This document shows, in pieces, positions 51,901 to 62,053 of a stretch of 64,000 nt of DNA (position 1 is the stretch's first letter; every line of letters begins with the position of its first letter). The notes beneath the pieces were generated by a model that did not search any database, was not told the DNA's origin, and saw nothing but the letters and a program-made list of their open reading frames with translations. Made by a program: the position numbers and the translations under genes. Where the stretch lies: NCBI GenBank assembly GCA_030062745.1, contig CP099841.1:930001-994000 (forward strand), read 5' to 3'. This DNA is from Capitulum mitella. Its lineage: Eukaryota > Arthropoda > Thecostraca > Pollicipedomorpha > Pollicipedidae.

Positions 51901-54900
51901 ATCGGGCTCGTGGCCGGCCGTGCCCGAGTCGTGCTGCGCGTCCACTGCCAACAGACGCACGATATGATCTCAAAGTCCACTGCAGACAGAGTCATGCCGT
52001 GCATCATATAGCTGTAGCTCGTCCTGTGACAGACACATCCTCATTATCATTACCTTCTGTCTTTCGTTTCATTGTTCCGACGACGGTCAGACGATGCTTG
52101 TCTTGTGACGAAATCTGTTGTTTAATTCTGTGTACAGGACCTTGTTAATATTATTTCAAGTGAAATTGTATTCCAATGGCATGGTACTGAAACGCCAAAT
52201 CTATCCATACCAGGTCGGATCAAAAGAGCGATACGAGCGGCGAGCTATTTCCTCCCAGACGGTGGGCATGTCTGCGGAGACAGCGACGCGTGTCTGGGTC
52301 CCTGACTCGGCGCCCCCTGAGCCGAGTCTCCGCGGCCGGCAGGCCCGGCCCAGGCGCGTTCCGCTGGGTCAATGACACGGCATGGTTTCTGGGGAGGCGC
52401 GCCGGCGCCGGCGGCGGCGGCGGCCCGTGTCCGGTCCGGTCGGACCGGCGGCGCGGCGGCAGCCTCTCGCGCCGCGTCTGCACGGCGCCGGCGGCGGCGG
52501 CCCGTGTCCGGTCCGGTCGGACCGGCGGCGCGGCGGCAGCCTCTCGCGCCGCGTCTGCACGGCGCCGGTGGCCGCGGGCCGTGACCTGTTCCGCCAGAGC
52601 TCAGCCGGGCCGTGACCTGTTCAGCCAGAGCTCAGCCAGGCCGTGACCTGTTCGGCCAGAGCTCAGCCAGGCCGTGACCTGTTCCGCCAGAGCTCAGCCA
52701 GGCCGTGACCTGTTCCGCCAGAGCTCAGCCAGGCCGTGACCTGTTCCGCCAGAGCTCAGCCGGGCCGTGACCTGTTCAGCCAGAGCTCAGCCAGGCCGTG
52801 ACCTGTTCGGCCAGAGCTCAGCCAGGCCGTGACCTGTTCCGCCAGAGCTCAGCCAGGCCGTGACCTGTTCCGCCAGAGCTCAGCCAGGCCGTGACCTGTT
52901 CCGCCAGAGCTCAGCCAGGCCGTGACCTGTTCAGCCAGAGCTCAGCCAGGCCGTGACCTGTTCAGCCAGAGCTCAGCCAGGCCGTGACCTGTTCCACCAG
53001 AGCTCAGCCGGGCCGTGACCTGTTCCACCAGAGCTCAGCCGGGCCGTGACCTGTCCCGCCAGAGCTCAGCCGGGCCGTGACCTGTTCCGCCGGAGCTCAG
53101 CCAGGCCGTGACCTGTTCAGCCAGAGCTCAGCCAGGCCGTGACCTGTTCCACCAGAGCTCAGCCGGGCCGTGACCTGTTCCGCCGGAGCTCAGCCAGGCC
53201 GTGACCTGTTCCGCCGGAGCTCAGCCAGGCCGTGACCTGTTCGGCCAGAGCTCAGCCAGGCCGTGACCTGTTCCGCCGGAGCTCAGCCAGGCCGTGACCT
53301 GTTCCACCAGAGCTCAGCCGGGCCGTGACCTGTCCCGCCAGAGCTCAGCCGGGCCGTGACCTGTCCCGCCAGAGCTCAGCCGGGCCGTGACCTGTTCCGC
53401 CAGAGCTCAGCCAGGCCGTGACCTGTTCAGCCAGAGCTCAGCCAGGCCGTGACTTTCAGCCAGAGCTCAGCCAGGCCGTGACCTGTTCAGCCAGAGCTCA
53501 GCCAGGCCGTGACCTGTTCCACCAGAGCTCAGCCAGGCCGTGACCTGTTCCGCCAGAGCTCAGCCGGGCCGTGACCTGTTCAGCCAGAGCTCAGCCAGGC
53601 CGTGACCTGTTCAGCCAGAGCTCAGCCAGGCCGTGACCTGTTCAGCCAGAGCTCAGCCAGGCCGTGACCTGTTCCGCCAGAGCTCAGCCAGGCCGTGACC
53701 TGTTCCGCCAGAGCTCAGCCAGGCCGTGACCTGTTCAGCGGCCCGCTGAGGCCTCTCTCGGACCGCCGACCGTGGCGCCCCGCGTCAGCATGATGGCAAC
53801 ATCTGAGCAGCGACGGCGTGTGTGGCTGACTAGCCGGATCGGCCTCTGAGACGCGCCCACCAGTTCCAGGTCATTTTCGAGACTGAAACCTTTTGTGCGC
53901 CCATCACATCCACACCCCACATTAAAACCCTCTTGCTGGAGGCAGAAAAGCTGGATTTGTGTATAAACCAATAAATGAATGTAAGTTTAATTTTGTTTTT
54001 TTCACTTAGTTCTGACGGCAGCCGACATTTCGGAAGACAATTTTTTTCGGGGCATGGTGGACAGGTCAGATTAGGAGACGAATAGGAGTAAAATACACGG
54101 ATAATTTTCTTATTGCTATGGCGTGCGCTGTGTTCAGGCACTCGAGCGTTCACGATTCAGTAAAACGAGATGACTTAATATTGTTATAACATAACGGTCG
54201 CCGCTACGCAACCCAAACAGAGGTACGAAGCAGAAGCAATTAGAAAACAACACAAAATGCGGGCGGCTGCTGAAACTCTCTGACACCTGTGTGCTATCAT
54301 GTAAAATATTTCTAGGGTTTCTTTGAAGACTAAATACAGACCCGCTTCACGACACATCAACACATTTAGCCAGCTTCCACCTGGGCAGAAACTATTGCCA
54401 CAGTCATTTACTGAAATATCTTTTGAACGAATCTGCCGGCTGATGCAAAATCTTCCTAATGTATTTTTAGAGCCATGACCTGATTAGTGCCCCAGACTAA
54501 TTCTGAGTACGTTTAAAATTGATTGACCCCATCATTGGTCTTAAAGATAACATTCCCATCACCATGTTGAAGAGGCTACTAGATCATCATTTACTGTTAA
54601 CGTTCCCAGCCAGCTGCTAGTATGGCTTCATGTAAGAGGATTATTAGAAAATCATGTTACTAGCTACTTTTTTCGGCACTTCATTAAGAAGCCTCAACGT
54701 AGGAAATTCTGCCCTGCTCAGAAAGGCTGCATTACCACTCATTGATGAGGGTAATTCACTTTGCTTCTTCGTAATTTTAAACGCAGTAGAAAATTAGGTC
54801 AGGATTGAAAGGCGGATGTGAGAAATTTTAAAACGACTCGTCACATCGATCCAGAGTTACTGCCGAAAAGCACTGTGTGAACAGTCAGTTAGTAGTAAAT

Positions 54901-57900
54901 GAAGTAAAACAACTGTTGGCTGTTCTTAGACAGTTAACAACGTTTTATGTGCGCATAAGACATTTTGGAAAATGCCTCTTGACCTGTCATGGTTTGCTGC
55001 TGTCGAGTTTCAGTTTCAGCACACGCTGAAGGCGAATACCGCGTGATCCGTTCAATAAATAACAACCATACCACGAAACTGATCTATGACGCCCTTTAAT
55101 GAGTCCATGTACGCTGTCATTCCAGTCATCCACGTAAACCGAATAAGACGGGACGTAAGCTTGTTTGAGGAGCATGAGCACAAACGTGCAGTTACGGCGA
55201 ATAAATGTATCCATCAGCACAGCAGTAATGGCAAATTGACATCTTTCCGACGCCATAACCTTAATGATCTCACCAGGACGGAGCGACGTAAAGTAGTGTG
55301 CCAACATCTACCACGGCCCCAGTAATTCACTGGTGCGTGAAACACTCCCAGAACGATGCTCAGCCAAGGCCAGCTGAGCCGGTGCCCGACACGGCGTGTA
55401 CGCTGCAGCGTGCCCAGAGGGGTCCGGCCGCGGCACACCACCCTCCAAGTCCCGGCCACCGTCACCAGCCGTCACCAGCGTCACCAGGAGCGCGTCACTC
55501 GGCCGTCTGAGGAGGCGAGCCGGCGGTGGCCCGGTCCGGCGGCGGCAGCCCGGCCCTCTGTGGCGGCCCGCCTCCGGTCACCGTCCGCCCCGGCTAACAG
55601 TACTCACGGCCGGAGACGTCCCCGTGCGGCCGCCGTCCGGCGCCCACTGGCACGCTGCCGGCCCGCGAACGCCTGACGCCAGCGCCTGCACGGCTTTCAC
55701 TGCGATGTTACGCACATCTGTAGCCGCAGTTTGAGGGTGCACGCTGCTCTGCTGACTCGGAGAAGAGCGGGACGTCAAGCCGTGCTTCTGTTGGCCGCGA
55801 TCGATCAAACGCATCCGTCTGCTAATTCGACGTGTGCCGTTTTTGGACCGTGATATTTCAGCCTTCAGCTTGTTTTTTTTCCTCCAGACGTTATTGAATG
55901 AAGCAGTCGTCGTAAGCAAGTTGTCCATGATCCCGTGATGTGAGACTGGTCTCCCGCGTCGACACAGTTGACTGCTCGTAAATGGTGCACGTTTTGAAAT
56001 AACGGCTAGTTAACTTTTGCGAAGGCTTTATTTCATCGATAGTTAGGGAATATCTGCCAATCAAGTCCCTTAAGTCAAAGACTGCTACACGAAATCAGCT
56101 TCCTTCAAAAGGATGAGTTTGTTACATGAAAGAAAAAAACTACATTAAGTTCGTAGTACAATGCAGTTATTTAACCCTATTCCCGGAGGGCTAGACGGTA
56201 TGGTCCATTCCCGGCAGGGGGGGGGGCGGATTCGGCCCCCCCTGAGATCTCGAGAACTACTCATCCGATTTCATCGCAACAAATAACAAATGACAATCTA
56301 TTTGCCATGACGTAAGCTACACTTTGAACAAAGAAATTTTCAAAAATTTTGGAAGGTGTGGATACAGGCGAAAAATGTCAAAATGTTTTTTTTTTACTTT
56401 TTATAACTCGGTTCTTTATGGACCGATTTTGATGGAACTGGCATGAATCGAGAGGTTATGGATAGGACTTTTACCATTGGTACACCACATCAGAAATTTT
56501 GAGAATATTCATGGGCGTTCACAGGGCTTCAAAAATAGGAGGATTAGTTTTTCCAACAACTGAATGAGCAAAAAAGGCAAAAACACTTTTTTGCCTTCTG
56601 CTAGTCATGTTATGTTAAAGAAGTACAAATCGCATTACAAAGTTTGTATAATTTTAGCATGGGCGGTGCCAGGGACATGAAAAAAGGGGAACTGGCATGG
56701 TCACACGTTCTTCAGATCAACTTGTGACCTTTAACCTTAAATGACCTCCAGTGACCTTGGAGTCACTGGGAATGATCTCGTGTGCATTTGATATTATCTG
56801 TCAACGTTTTCAATCATTTCAATTCACTCCATTTCAAGAATTTCATTTTCTGGCTATTGTGATACAGGATGCGCACACTGACATTTTAGGTCATAGCTCC
56901 GTGACCCGACCTGATATCAAGCTGAATCTTGATAGGCAAGTAGAGGGCACCTTGCTACGTCATGTATATGCTGGGTTTAGCATTTGAAAAAAACAGCGTC
57001 GAAATTATTGGAATAAAACCAAATTTTGACTTTTGACCTTGACCTGTCTTGTAAAGTGGCCTCGGATGTAGAAAATTACATCTGTACATTGCCCAGCTAT
57101 TTAGCTACACATCCATATAAAGTTTTAAGTTCTATCTTAAGAAACGCTGTTTTTGGCAGACATTTTCCTTTTACCCTCAACATGGCCAAAATTGGCCTGA
57201 GGTGCCTCCCAAAAATGTTGCCTGGCGCCGCCCCTGAGCAAGATAGAATTTTGAAATTTCGTCACGGCATGAACAAAAAATAGCTAGGAAAAGTCAACAA
57301 ATTTCGTGAAGCTGCGTTAAGAAGCCTAGAGTTTGCAAGCAAAAAACCCGAGGGGGCGGATTCAGCCCCTTGCCGGCAATAAGGTTAAATTAAAACGGGC
57401 AAAATTTGCATTTTTTTGTAAGGGAACTGTGAAAGGAGTTTTCTCGTGTAACGTACCTTTAGATCTTTCGATATGATCAACATTTACTCATAAATGCAAT
57501 TTTTATTAGCTGTTCAAAGGTTGCCTTCGGCGGCCTCCACTCGACGTCAAGTCACTTCCTACCTTTCAGTCGAAACATAAGAGAAAATTAAATTACTCGT
57601 GCTGTGAGCGAGACGAAGCAAGGCATTTTCCCTCATTTTTATGTCGCTGGACGGCCGTTTGAAAAAAAAACGGTCGTGAAATCGCTGAATTCACAGCTTT
57701 TACCTAGCATTGCCATACAAATTCGGCAGTATGGAACAACGACGATGCGAATGGAGCAACGAATATCTTCAATATCATATCATTTCTTTAATCACATAGA
57801 GCTCAAAATTCATAGATACCGACAAAAATAAGCATTTCTTTGAAGACAACAATGGCCAGTCCTCCTCCTGGCCAGTCTTCGGCTTGACAGGTTCCTAAAA

Positions 57901-60900
57901 AGTCCAACTCCGCTGAGGGCCACATGAAGCTGGCCTTTCCCACGTCTTTTTGCATCATGTATTGTCCAGGAATTTCTTTTTCCCTTCCTCCATAAACCAT
58001 AGCCTCTGAGGAAAATTACTAAAATTTACGATCTCCATTGGCATTTATCGAAAGGTGCATTAGAATCGAAATATCGAGCTATCAAGAACAATAGGATGTC
58101 ATCTGTTTAAAATATTGAATTCAGTATATGAATAAGTTAGTTTCATAAAACACTATCAATGCTTCCACCTGAAATTCAACCAAAAATTCAACCGGAAGCG
58201 AGCAGTCAAAAATAACTCATAACTCAGGAACCAGTGGCCCGATAGGAATGGAAATTGTTTTGTTCTTCACGTTAGAGCATTTTAATGGTAACTTTATCCA
58301 GGAACTGAGTTCCTGGATAAATATTGCGCTACTATGCGCCGTTTTTCCTGTGTTACGGTAACAAATAAAGGAATAGATCGGGTCATCATGATTTTGATCT
58401 CAAATAACGTTACGGGGTTAAACAAAGCCTAAACATTGAACAGGTTTGAGACTTTTCCTGCGTACCAGGACTGTTGATCAAAAAAGACTCAAAAGTTCCT
58501 GTAGCTTACACTCAAAAAAGCAAGCAAGCAAGCATTCAGCACTCTGCTCTTCATCGATTGTATGATCGCTAGCTTCGCTCGCTCACTGCGTCTAAAAAAG
58601 AACATAACGGAAAACAAGACGTAGTCGATGCTAGGTACAGCATGCAAGGCATGAAGCAAATATGAGTAAATTGCAGATGTTCCATGATGCCGTCACTGGC
58701 CACTCAACTCGATCAGTGCACAACGAATTATGACGTACGCGCGTTTGGTCATATCTATGTTAATGCATCAGGTCGCAATAATCGTTAAGTTTGTCTTTTC
58801 GGAGTCAATAGGAGTTAAATATTTCGATTATCCGTACATATCGATACCTTTTCCGGTCTCTTCGTCGGTGGAATGTAGCTTAACATTGTCATCGATAAAA
58901 GACAACATAAAAAATGTTGACTCGTGAAACGACGAAATCCAGATTATCGTGATGAAAATGCGAATTATACAAACTCAAAACTTCATTTTTGAACTTATTA
59001 TAAAATGTCCATGTGGCCCACGCTACGTTGGAAAAAGAAGAGACCAAAGACCAAAGGAAGTCAGAGGACAGGAACGCGTCACCGACATCAAGTTCGGACG
59101 TGCTGACAAATCATCGTCCACAAGGCACTCCTGAGACGCAACGGAGATATGAATTCAATGAAATCATCCACGTCAGCGAGGAGAAAATTGGTACTGCAGA
59201 ACAGTACAAGAACGAGCAAGATTAGGAAAAGACACCCACTAAGACGTGGGCAAATCAAATTAGTCTTATCGGGCACCTGACCCTAAAAAATATGCATCTG
59301 AGATTATATTTCTTGACCACTAAATTTTCTTGTTTTTTATATTGCTTTCTTGACCTTGTTTTTGGGTTGGTGGCAAAAATAAGTCATATCAGTCGTATTA
59401 TTTCGAGACCACGAGAAAGAAAAATGAAAAAGGGACAATAATAACATAGGATGTAAACGGAAATCGAAACAGCTGGAATAAAGTCATAATAGAAACATCT
59501 AAGCCTGCGGAAACTTCCATGATTCGTATTTTTATAATGGAGATCTGGATTTCATCGTTTCACGTGTGACGCTGGGCTTAATAGCCACTCTTGTTGCGGA
59601 TCGCCCCTCAAACGTAAACGCATACATACATGCAAACATGCACACATACGGCGTTTCGTATTGTCTTTCATCGATGACCGTTTTGTCATACATTTCACCG
59701 ACGAAGAAACCGCAAAGGATGTCCAAATACATAGGTAACTGAAAAATGTCATTCTAGTAAACTCCTAAGAGACGTATTCAACAACTCTGGTTTTCATCGA
59801 TTTTTGACAGCGTTGGCTCACTTCGCTTGCTCCGTCTGAATTAATTTCACCCAGGGTTTTAATTTTTCCCTTCGACCCATATACTTCCATTCTCGAAAGG
59901 CCCTCGAAAGAAGGACGGTAGTAGACATAATGGGTTGAGTTGGGGTGGGGTGGGGGTGATTTCGTGCCTCCAATCCCATCTGAAAAGTAAGTTTTTAAAG
60001 CACTTACATGCCTCAGATAGAAATGTCCTACCTCTCAGATCTTGCGGTAGCGACTTCTGCACGGCTTCCAACACCTGGATCTGTCCCTCCAGTGACGTCA
60101 GCACCGAGTCCAGATGCTTCACCTGGCAGTACAGCGACTCCAACAGCTCCGGTCTGACGGACAGAGAGTGACGTCACTATCGAGTCGAGGCTACCAAGTC
60201 GGTAGTCGAACGAAGCTGGAGCCACCAGTGCAGCAATCAGCCAATGGATGAACACGCCGCTCGAGTGGGCAAAGGTAAGAATAAACGTGATGTTGAGTAG
60301 TTTACCTTGGAAATCTTTCTTTTCTGATGGTAATTTCGAATCACCCGCCTCCTTTTAAAGCTCTGAAAGCGTGGCAGAACAAGTGTATAAAAATAAATGC
60401 GAAAAAGAGGCCAGATTTCGTATTTTACGATGGTTTGCGGATGATGAACGTCTTGTCACAAACTACGGATGGCGGATTTCAAAAAAGTGATCTTTTTTTG
60501 GGTCACCAATCTCGACGGACGTATACCTTTAAACAGGGGCGAATCCAGCGGCTGCGTTTGGGTGGGGGGGGGAACAAACCAGAACTTTCCGGGTCTGGAT
60601 TGTAGGTCAGAGGAGTCGGTGACCGGGGGAAGGGGCGGAAAACGCTGTCTTGGGTACGCGGTATGTACTCAGGTGGCTGGGCGTGGACGGCAGGTCATCG
60701 ACCGGGGTGGGAGGTGTGTGTGTGTGGAAGACAATGCTCATAGGTTGGAATCGGAGTCTCCAGCAACTTTTAACTCTGGCTGAGTAGAAATACCCACGTC
60801 TTAATCTGGTTAAGGAAATGATCATTTCGCCCCCCTTATCGCGGTTGGGGGCCATGGCTGAGATGGCCCCGGATCTGCCAGTGTCTTTGAAGGTAACGGA

Positions 60901-62053
60901 ATGTTTGCGACTTATCAAAATGTGACATGTTTACTTTGGCCTTGGTCGGTTGCAGCCTTTTGTACCTGCTAAACTTCTGGGAGCCGGCATTGGCCTTAAC
61001 AAGCTGAACGATGATGTGAAAATTCGGAACTGTGACAGAAAGTGTAAGAAGAGCGGAATAAAATGTAAACGAGATTTCGGGCCATTTTCTCCCACAGTAT
61101 CCGAGAAACGTCACTTCAAGAGTTCCCCCTGCTAGGTTGTGTGTTTTTTTTTTATTTTGTTCCTGAACGGATAGCTCGTGAGTGACCTGATATATGCTAG
61201 AGCAATATATTTGTTGAAATACGAAAAATTAATTTGCAAACGTGTGCTGGACATTTCATCGCTCCATGTGTCATTTGTTTTCCCTTCTGTGTTCAGGCAG
61301 TTTCAGGGTTTCTAGAGGCGTGCATATCGGTTTCATAAAGCGTCTTATGCTAGTTGTTAATTACCTCTTGTTCGTTTGATTCCATTTTAAATTAGTTTAT
61401 TCTCCCCTTCACATTCGTCCTTCGGAAGAGATGGTATTTTCTCCCTTATTCATTGCTTTTTATCGCAGCAATGCAGAGATAATAACAGAGACGTAGCCTA
61501 AAATCGTCAGTGATCCTAAGATAAAAATATCCCAGTGTTCCTCATTCACGGGTTTCCACTGCACAGATTGTGCAGCTGCAGTTCGTTTGTCCTGTGTGTG
61601 CTAGCGCCATCTCTGCTGCCAATCGTTCGTCTCACGGGGATCGTGCGGTTTGCAGGTGGCGCCAGCTGTGATCCGACGTAAGCACCAGGGCAGCGTCGTG
61701 AAGCGGCAGTCAGTCCCTCAGACCAAATTAATTTGGTCGCGATACTACCACCGGCTGAGCCAGTCTCTGATGCGATTTTAGCCTGCGAATCCCGGTTTTG
61801 CTCTTTGCGGTGGACTGGTGCGCTCCAAATCCAGCACGTTCATTTGTGCCCCCGTCGACACTGACCTGGAACTGGAGGCACCATCTCGCAGCTGCGAGAT
61901 GTTCTTGCGCACAATTTTCCGCTCGAGCCGGTACGCGGCCATCTTGGTCTTCATGTCGCAGAGACGGTTTCGCAGGTGCACAGCGAATGTAAATTCCGGC
62001 GAGTCAAACAAGTGCACTCGATGCCCGTAGTCGTCAGCCTCGTTGCAGCTGTC
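45721..62053 (-). CDS. Kinesin-14 (C-terminal motor, KCBP-like), gene span with recognised exons
   Basis: Exons, 5' to 3' on the minus strand: 62053-61866, 60153-60032, 51944-51742, 50505-50289, 49996-49517, 49420-49079, 48280-48017, 46745-46375, 45916-45721. The phases of successive exons agree, except that 51944-51742 needs a one-base removal. A long coiled coil precedes the motor, as in minus-end-directed kinesin-14s. The neck reads [18 protein letters not shown], the P-loop GQTGSGKT, switch I NVASSRSH and switch II DLAGSE. The motor ends [20 protein letters not shown]...[13 protein letters not shown], most like kinesin-like calmodulin-binding proteins among kinesin-14s that I remember. 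The family moves on microtubules and crosslinks them. The 5' end is probably outside the recognised exons, and the post-motor tail is not found. Confidence 0.9.
46062..46396 (-). repeat. ~38-bp minisatellite carrying copies of a kinesin exon end and its splice donor
   Basis: Units begin (plus strand) with TGACCT or a variant at 46062, 46101, 46139, 46173, 46211, 46260, 46295, 46333 and 46371, spaced 34-49 and mostly 38 bp. The last is the real exon boundary. On the minus strand it reads AGCAGAGCTTCATACCGTACAG|GTCAGT; the unit at 46260 has the same with a single change. Every unit therefore repeats about 20 nt of exon plus the donor. The array fills about 310 of the 458 bp of this intron. Confidence 0.93.
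46375..46745 (-). CDS. Kinesin exon: switch I, switch II and alpha4 region
   Basis: Acceptor GTCCACCAG|GTG. It encodes [18 protein letters not shown], then [20 protein letters not shown] (switch I N-x-x-S-S-R-S-H), [14 protein letters not shown] (switch II), [20 protein letters not shown] and SFIPYR. It leaves in phase 2 at TACAG|GTCAGT. All key nucleotide-binding residues are intact, so the motor is probably functional. Confidence 0.96.
46746..48016 (-). other. Kinesin intron
   Basis: AT-leaning unique DNA. No array, element or exon recognised inside. Confidence 0.6.
48017..48280 (-). CDS. Kinesin exon: P-loop
   Basis: 88 codons, phase 0 on both sides; acceptor TTCGGCAG, donor CTGGAG|GTAAAA. 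It contains [20 protein letters not shown] with the P-loop GQTGSGKT, and [32 protein letters not shown] is close to the [17 protein letters not shown] of KCBP proteins. Confidence 0.97.
48281..49078 (-). other. Kinesin intron
   Basis: Includes a GC-rich part (48460-48720) and a short TGACTTTGACTCTGACTCTGAC repeat near 48740-48762. No exon recognised. Confidence 0.6.
49079..49420 (-). CDS. Kinesin exon: neck and start of motor
   Basis: 114 codons, phase 0. Coiled-coil [20 protein letters not shown] passes into [20 protein letters not shown], then [14 protein letters not shown] and [21 protein letters not shown]. The neck-motor junction [18 protein letters not shown] resembles KCBP (LRKRYYN..EDMKGKIRV). 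Acceptor GCTTGCAG, donor GTGGAG|GTAAGT. Confidence 0.95.
49421..49516 (-). other. 96-bp segment: GC-AG intron or coding with base errors
   Basis: It starts GCAAGA and ends TTGCAG on the minus strand, so it fits a short GC-AG intron, and its length keeps the frame. Yet, read with three single-base removals, it gives coiled-coil-like [12 protein letters not shown] and [17 protein letters not shown]. Transcript data would settle it. Confidence 0.5.
49517..49996 (-). CDS. Kinesin exon: coiled-coil stalk
   Basis: 160 codons from acceptor TGTTGCAG|CTGCAGCTGGAA (a second AG lies 6 nt on). It encodes [20 protein letters not shown], a variable Ser/Ala-rich part, then [20 protein letters not shown] and [11 protein letters not shown] with heptad character. 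It ends EQYLASK at AAG|GCAAGA, a GC-type donor 96 bp from the next acceptor. The alternative, that coding continues through those 96 bp, is discussed in the findings. Confidence 0.85.
50289..50505 (-). CDS. Kinesin exon: coiled-coil stalk
   Basis: A leading G, then 72 codons: [52 protein letters not shown], ending GCGTG|GTGAGT. Strong heptad pattern of a stalk. The acceptor (GTCGCAAG) has a weak pyrimidine tract, so the 5' edge is less sure. Confidence 0.82.
50506..51741 (-). other. Kinesin intron
   Basis: No exon, array or element recognised. Mixed composition. Confidence 0.5.
51742..51944 (-). CDS. Probable kinesin exon with an internal frame change
   Basis: Acceptor TGTTGGCAG|TG and donor AGTCAG|GTCAGA. 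Entering in the phase left by 60032-60153 it reads [20 protein letters not shown] and [11 protein letters not shown]. Leaving in the phase needed by 50505 it reads [20 protein letters not shown] and QNGV. The two frames differ by one base. Removing one base near 51815-51820 (run GGCCGTG) would make the whole exon open and in phase at both ends. It is plausible stalk sequence, but the exon is not proven. Confidence 0.55.
52399..52567. repeat. 77-bp GC-rich tandem duplication
   Basis: CCCGTGTCCGGTCCGGTCGG and the following sequence through GCCGCGTCTGCACGGCGCCG occur at 52424 and 52501, offset 77 bp and nearly identical. It directly precedes the 31-bp array. Confidence 0.93.
52577..53738. repeat. 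31-bp minisatellite, ~37 copies, in a kinesin intron
   Basis: Unit GCCGTGACCTGTTCCGCCAG followed by AGCTCAGCCAG, 31 bp (gtgacc at 52581, 52612, 52643 and so on). Variants lie mainly at TTCCGCC/TTCAGCC/TTCGGCC/TTCCACC and CCAGG/CCGGG. One copy near 53450 is shortened. On the minus strand, the sense strand of the host gene, each unit holds ACAG|GTCACG, a donor-like word, and an AGGTCA hexamer. Confidence 0.96.
53739..56170. other. Kinesin intron (continued); GC island at 55380-55700
   Basis: AT-rich except for a GC-rich island near 55380-55700, which has open frames but no recognisable domain. No RNA gene supported. Confidence 0.4.
56171..57388. mobile_element. Non-autonomous piggyBac-like TIR element (~1.2 kb)
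   Basis: Flanked by TTAA at 56171-56174 and 57385-57388, with ends CCCTATTCCCGG and CCGGCAATAAGG (10 of 12 positions inverted-complementary). TTAA targets and CCC-beginning ends are the mark of piggyBac-type transposons. GGGGGCGGATTCGGCCCC (about 56222) and GGGGGCGGATTCAGCCCC (about 57352) form subterminal repeats in the same orientation, each partly self-complementary. No transposase frame: presumably mobilised in trans. The inside has TGACCTTGACCT and TGACCTTTAACCTT words. Confidence 0.8.
57389..60031. other. Kinesin intron (continued)
   Basis: AT-rich. It contains a 13-bp perfect inverted repeat with a 3-base loop at 58293-58321 and a short CAAGCAAGCAAGCA run near 58520. No exon recognised. 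Confidence 0.4.
58293..58321. repeat. Perfect 13-bp hairpin
   Basis: TTTATCCAGGAAC, loop TGA, GTTCCTGGATAAA. It may be the tip of a foldback element; no larger inverted repeat was seen around it. Confidence 0.9.
60032..60153 (-). CDS. Kinesin exon (upstream stalk)
   Basis: Acceptor TGTCCGTCAG|A, donor CTGAGAG|GTAGGA. It encodes [20 protein letters not shown] and [20 protein letters not shown], a heptad-rich helix. It takes AG from 61866-62053 (giving R) and passes G to the next exon, so phases fit the kinesin model. Assignment to the same gene rests on strand, phase and coiled-coil character. Confidence 0.72.
60154..61865 (-). other. Presumed kinesin intron
   Basis: Contains a G-run (about 60560-60572) within an AGGGGCGAATCCAGCGG-like stretch that may begin a small interspersed element (60537-60860). 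Otherwise unremarkable AT-rich DNA. Confidence 0.4.
61866..62053 (-). CDS. Probable kinesin exon, N-terminal region
   Basis: Acceptor TTTGTTTCCAG|GAC, donor TTCCAG|GTCAGT, both strong. It encodes [34 protein letters not shown] and a charged [17 protein letters not shown] helix. Phase (0 in, 2 out) fits the next exon. I do not recognise the domain. It may belong to the kinesin's N-terminal part. Confidence 0.65.

Noticed and set aside
55356-55734. Open frames in the GC island within the kinesin intron
   Set aside because: Arg/Pro/Ala-rich in several frames at once, no splice-bounded exon consistent with the kinesin phases.
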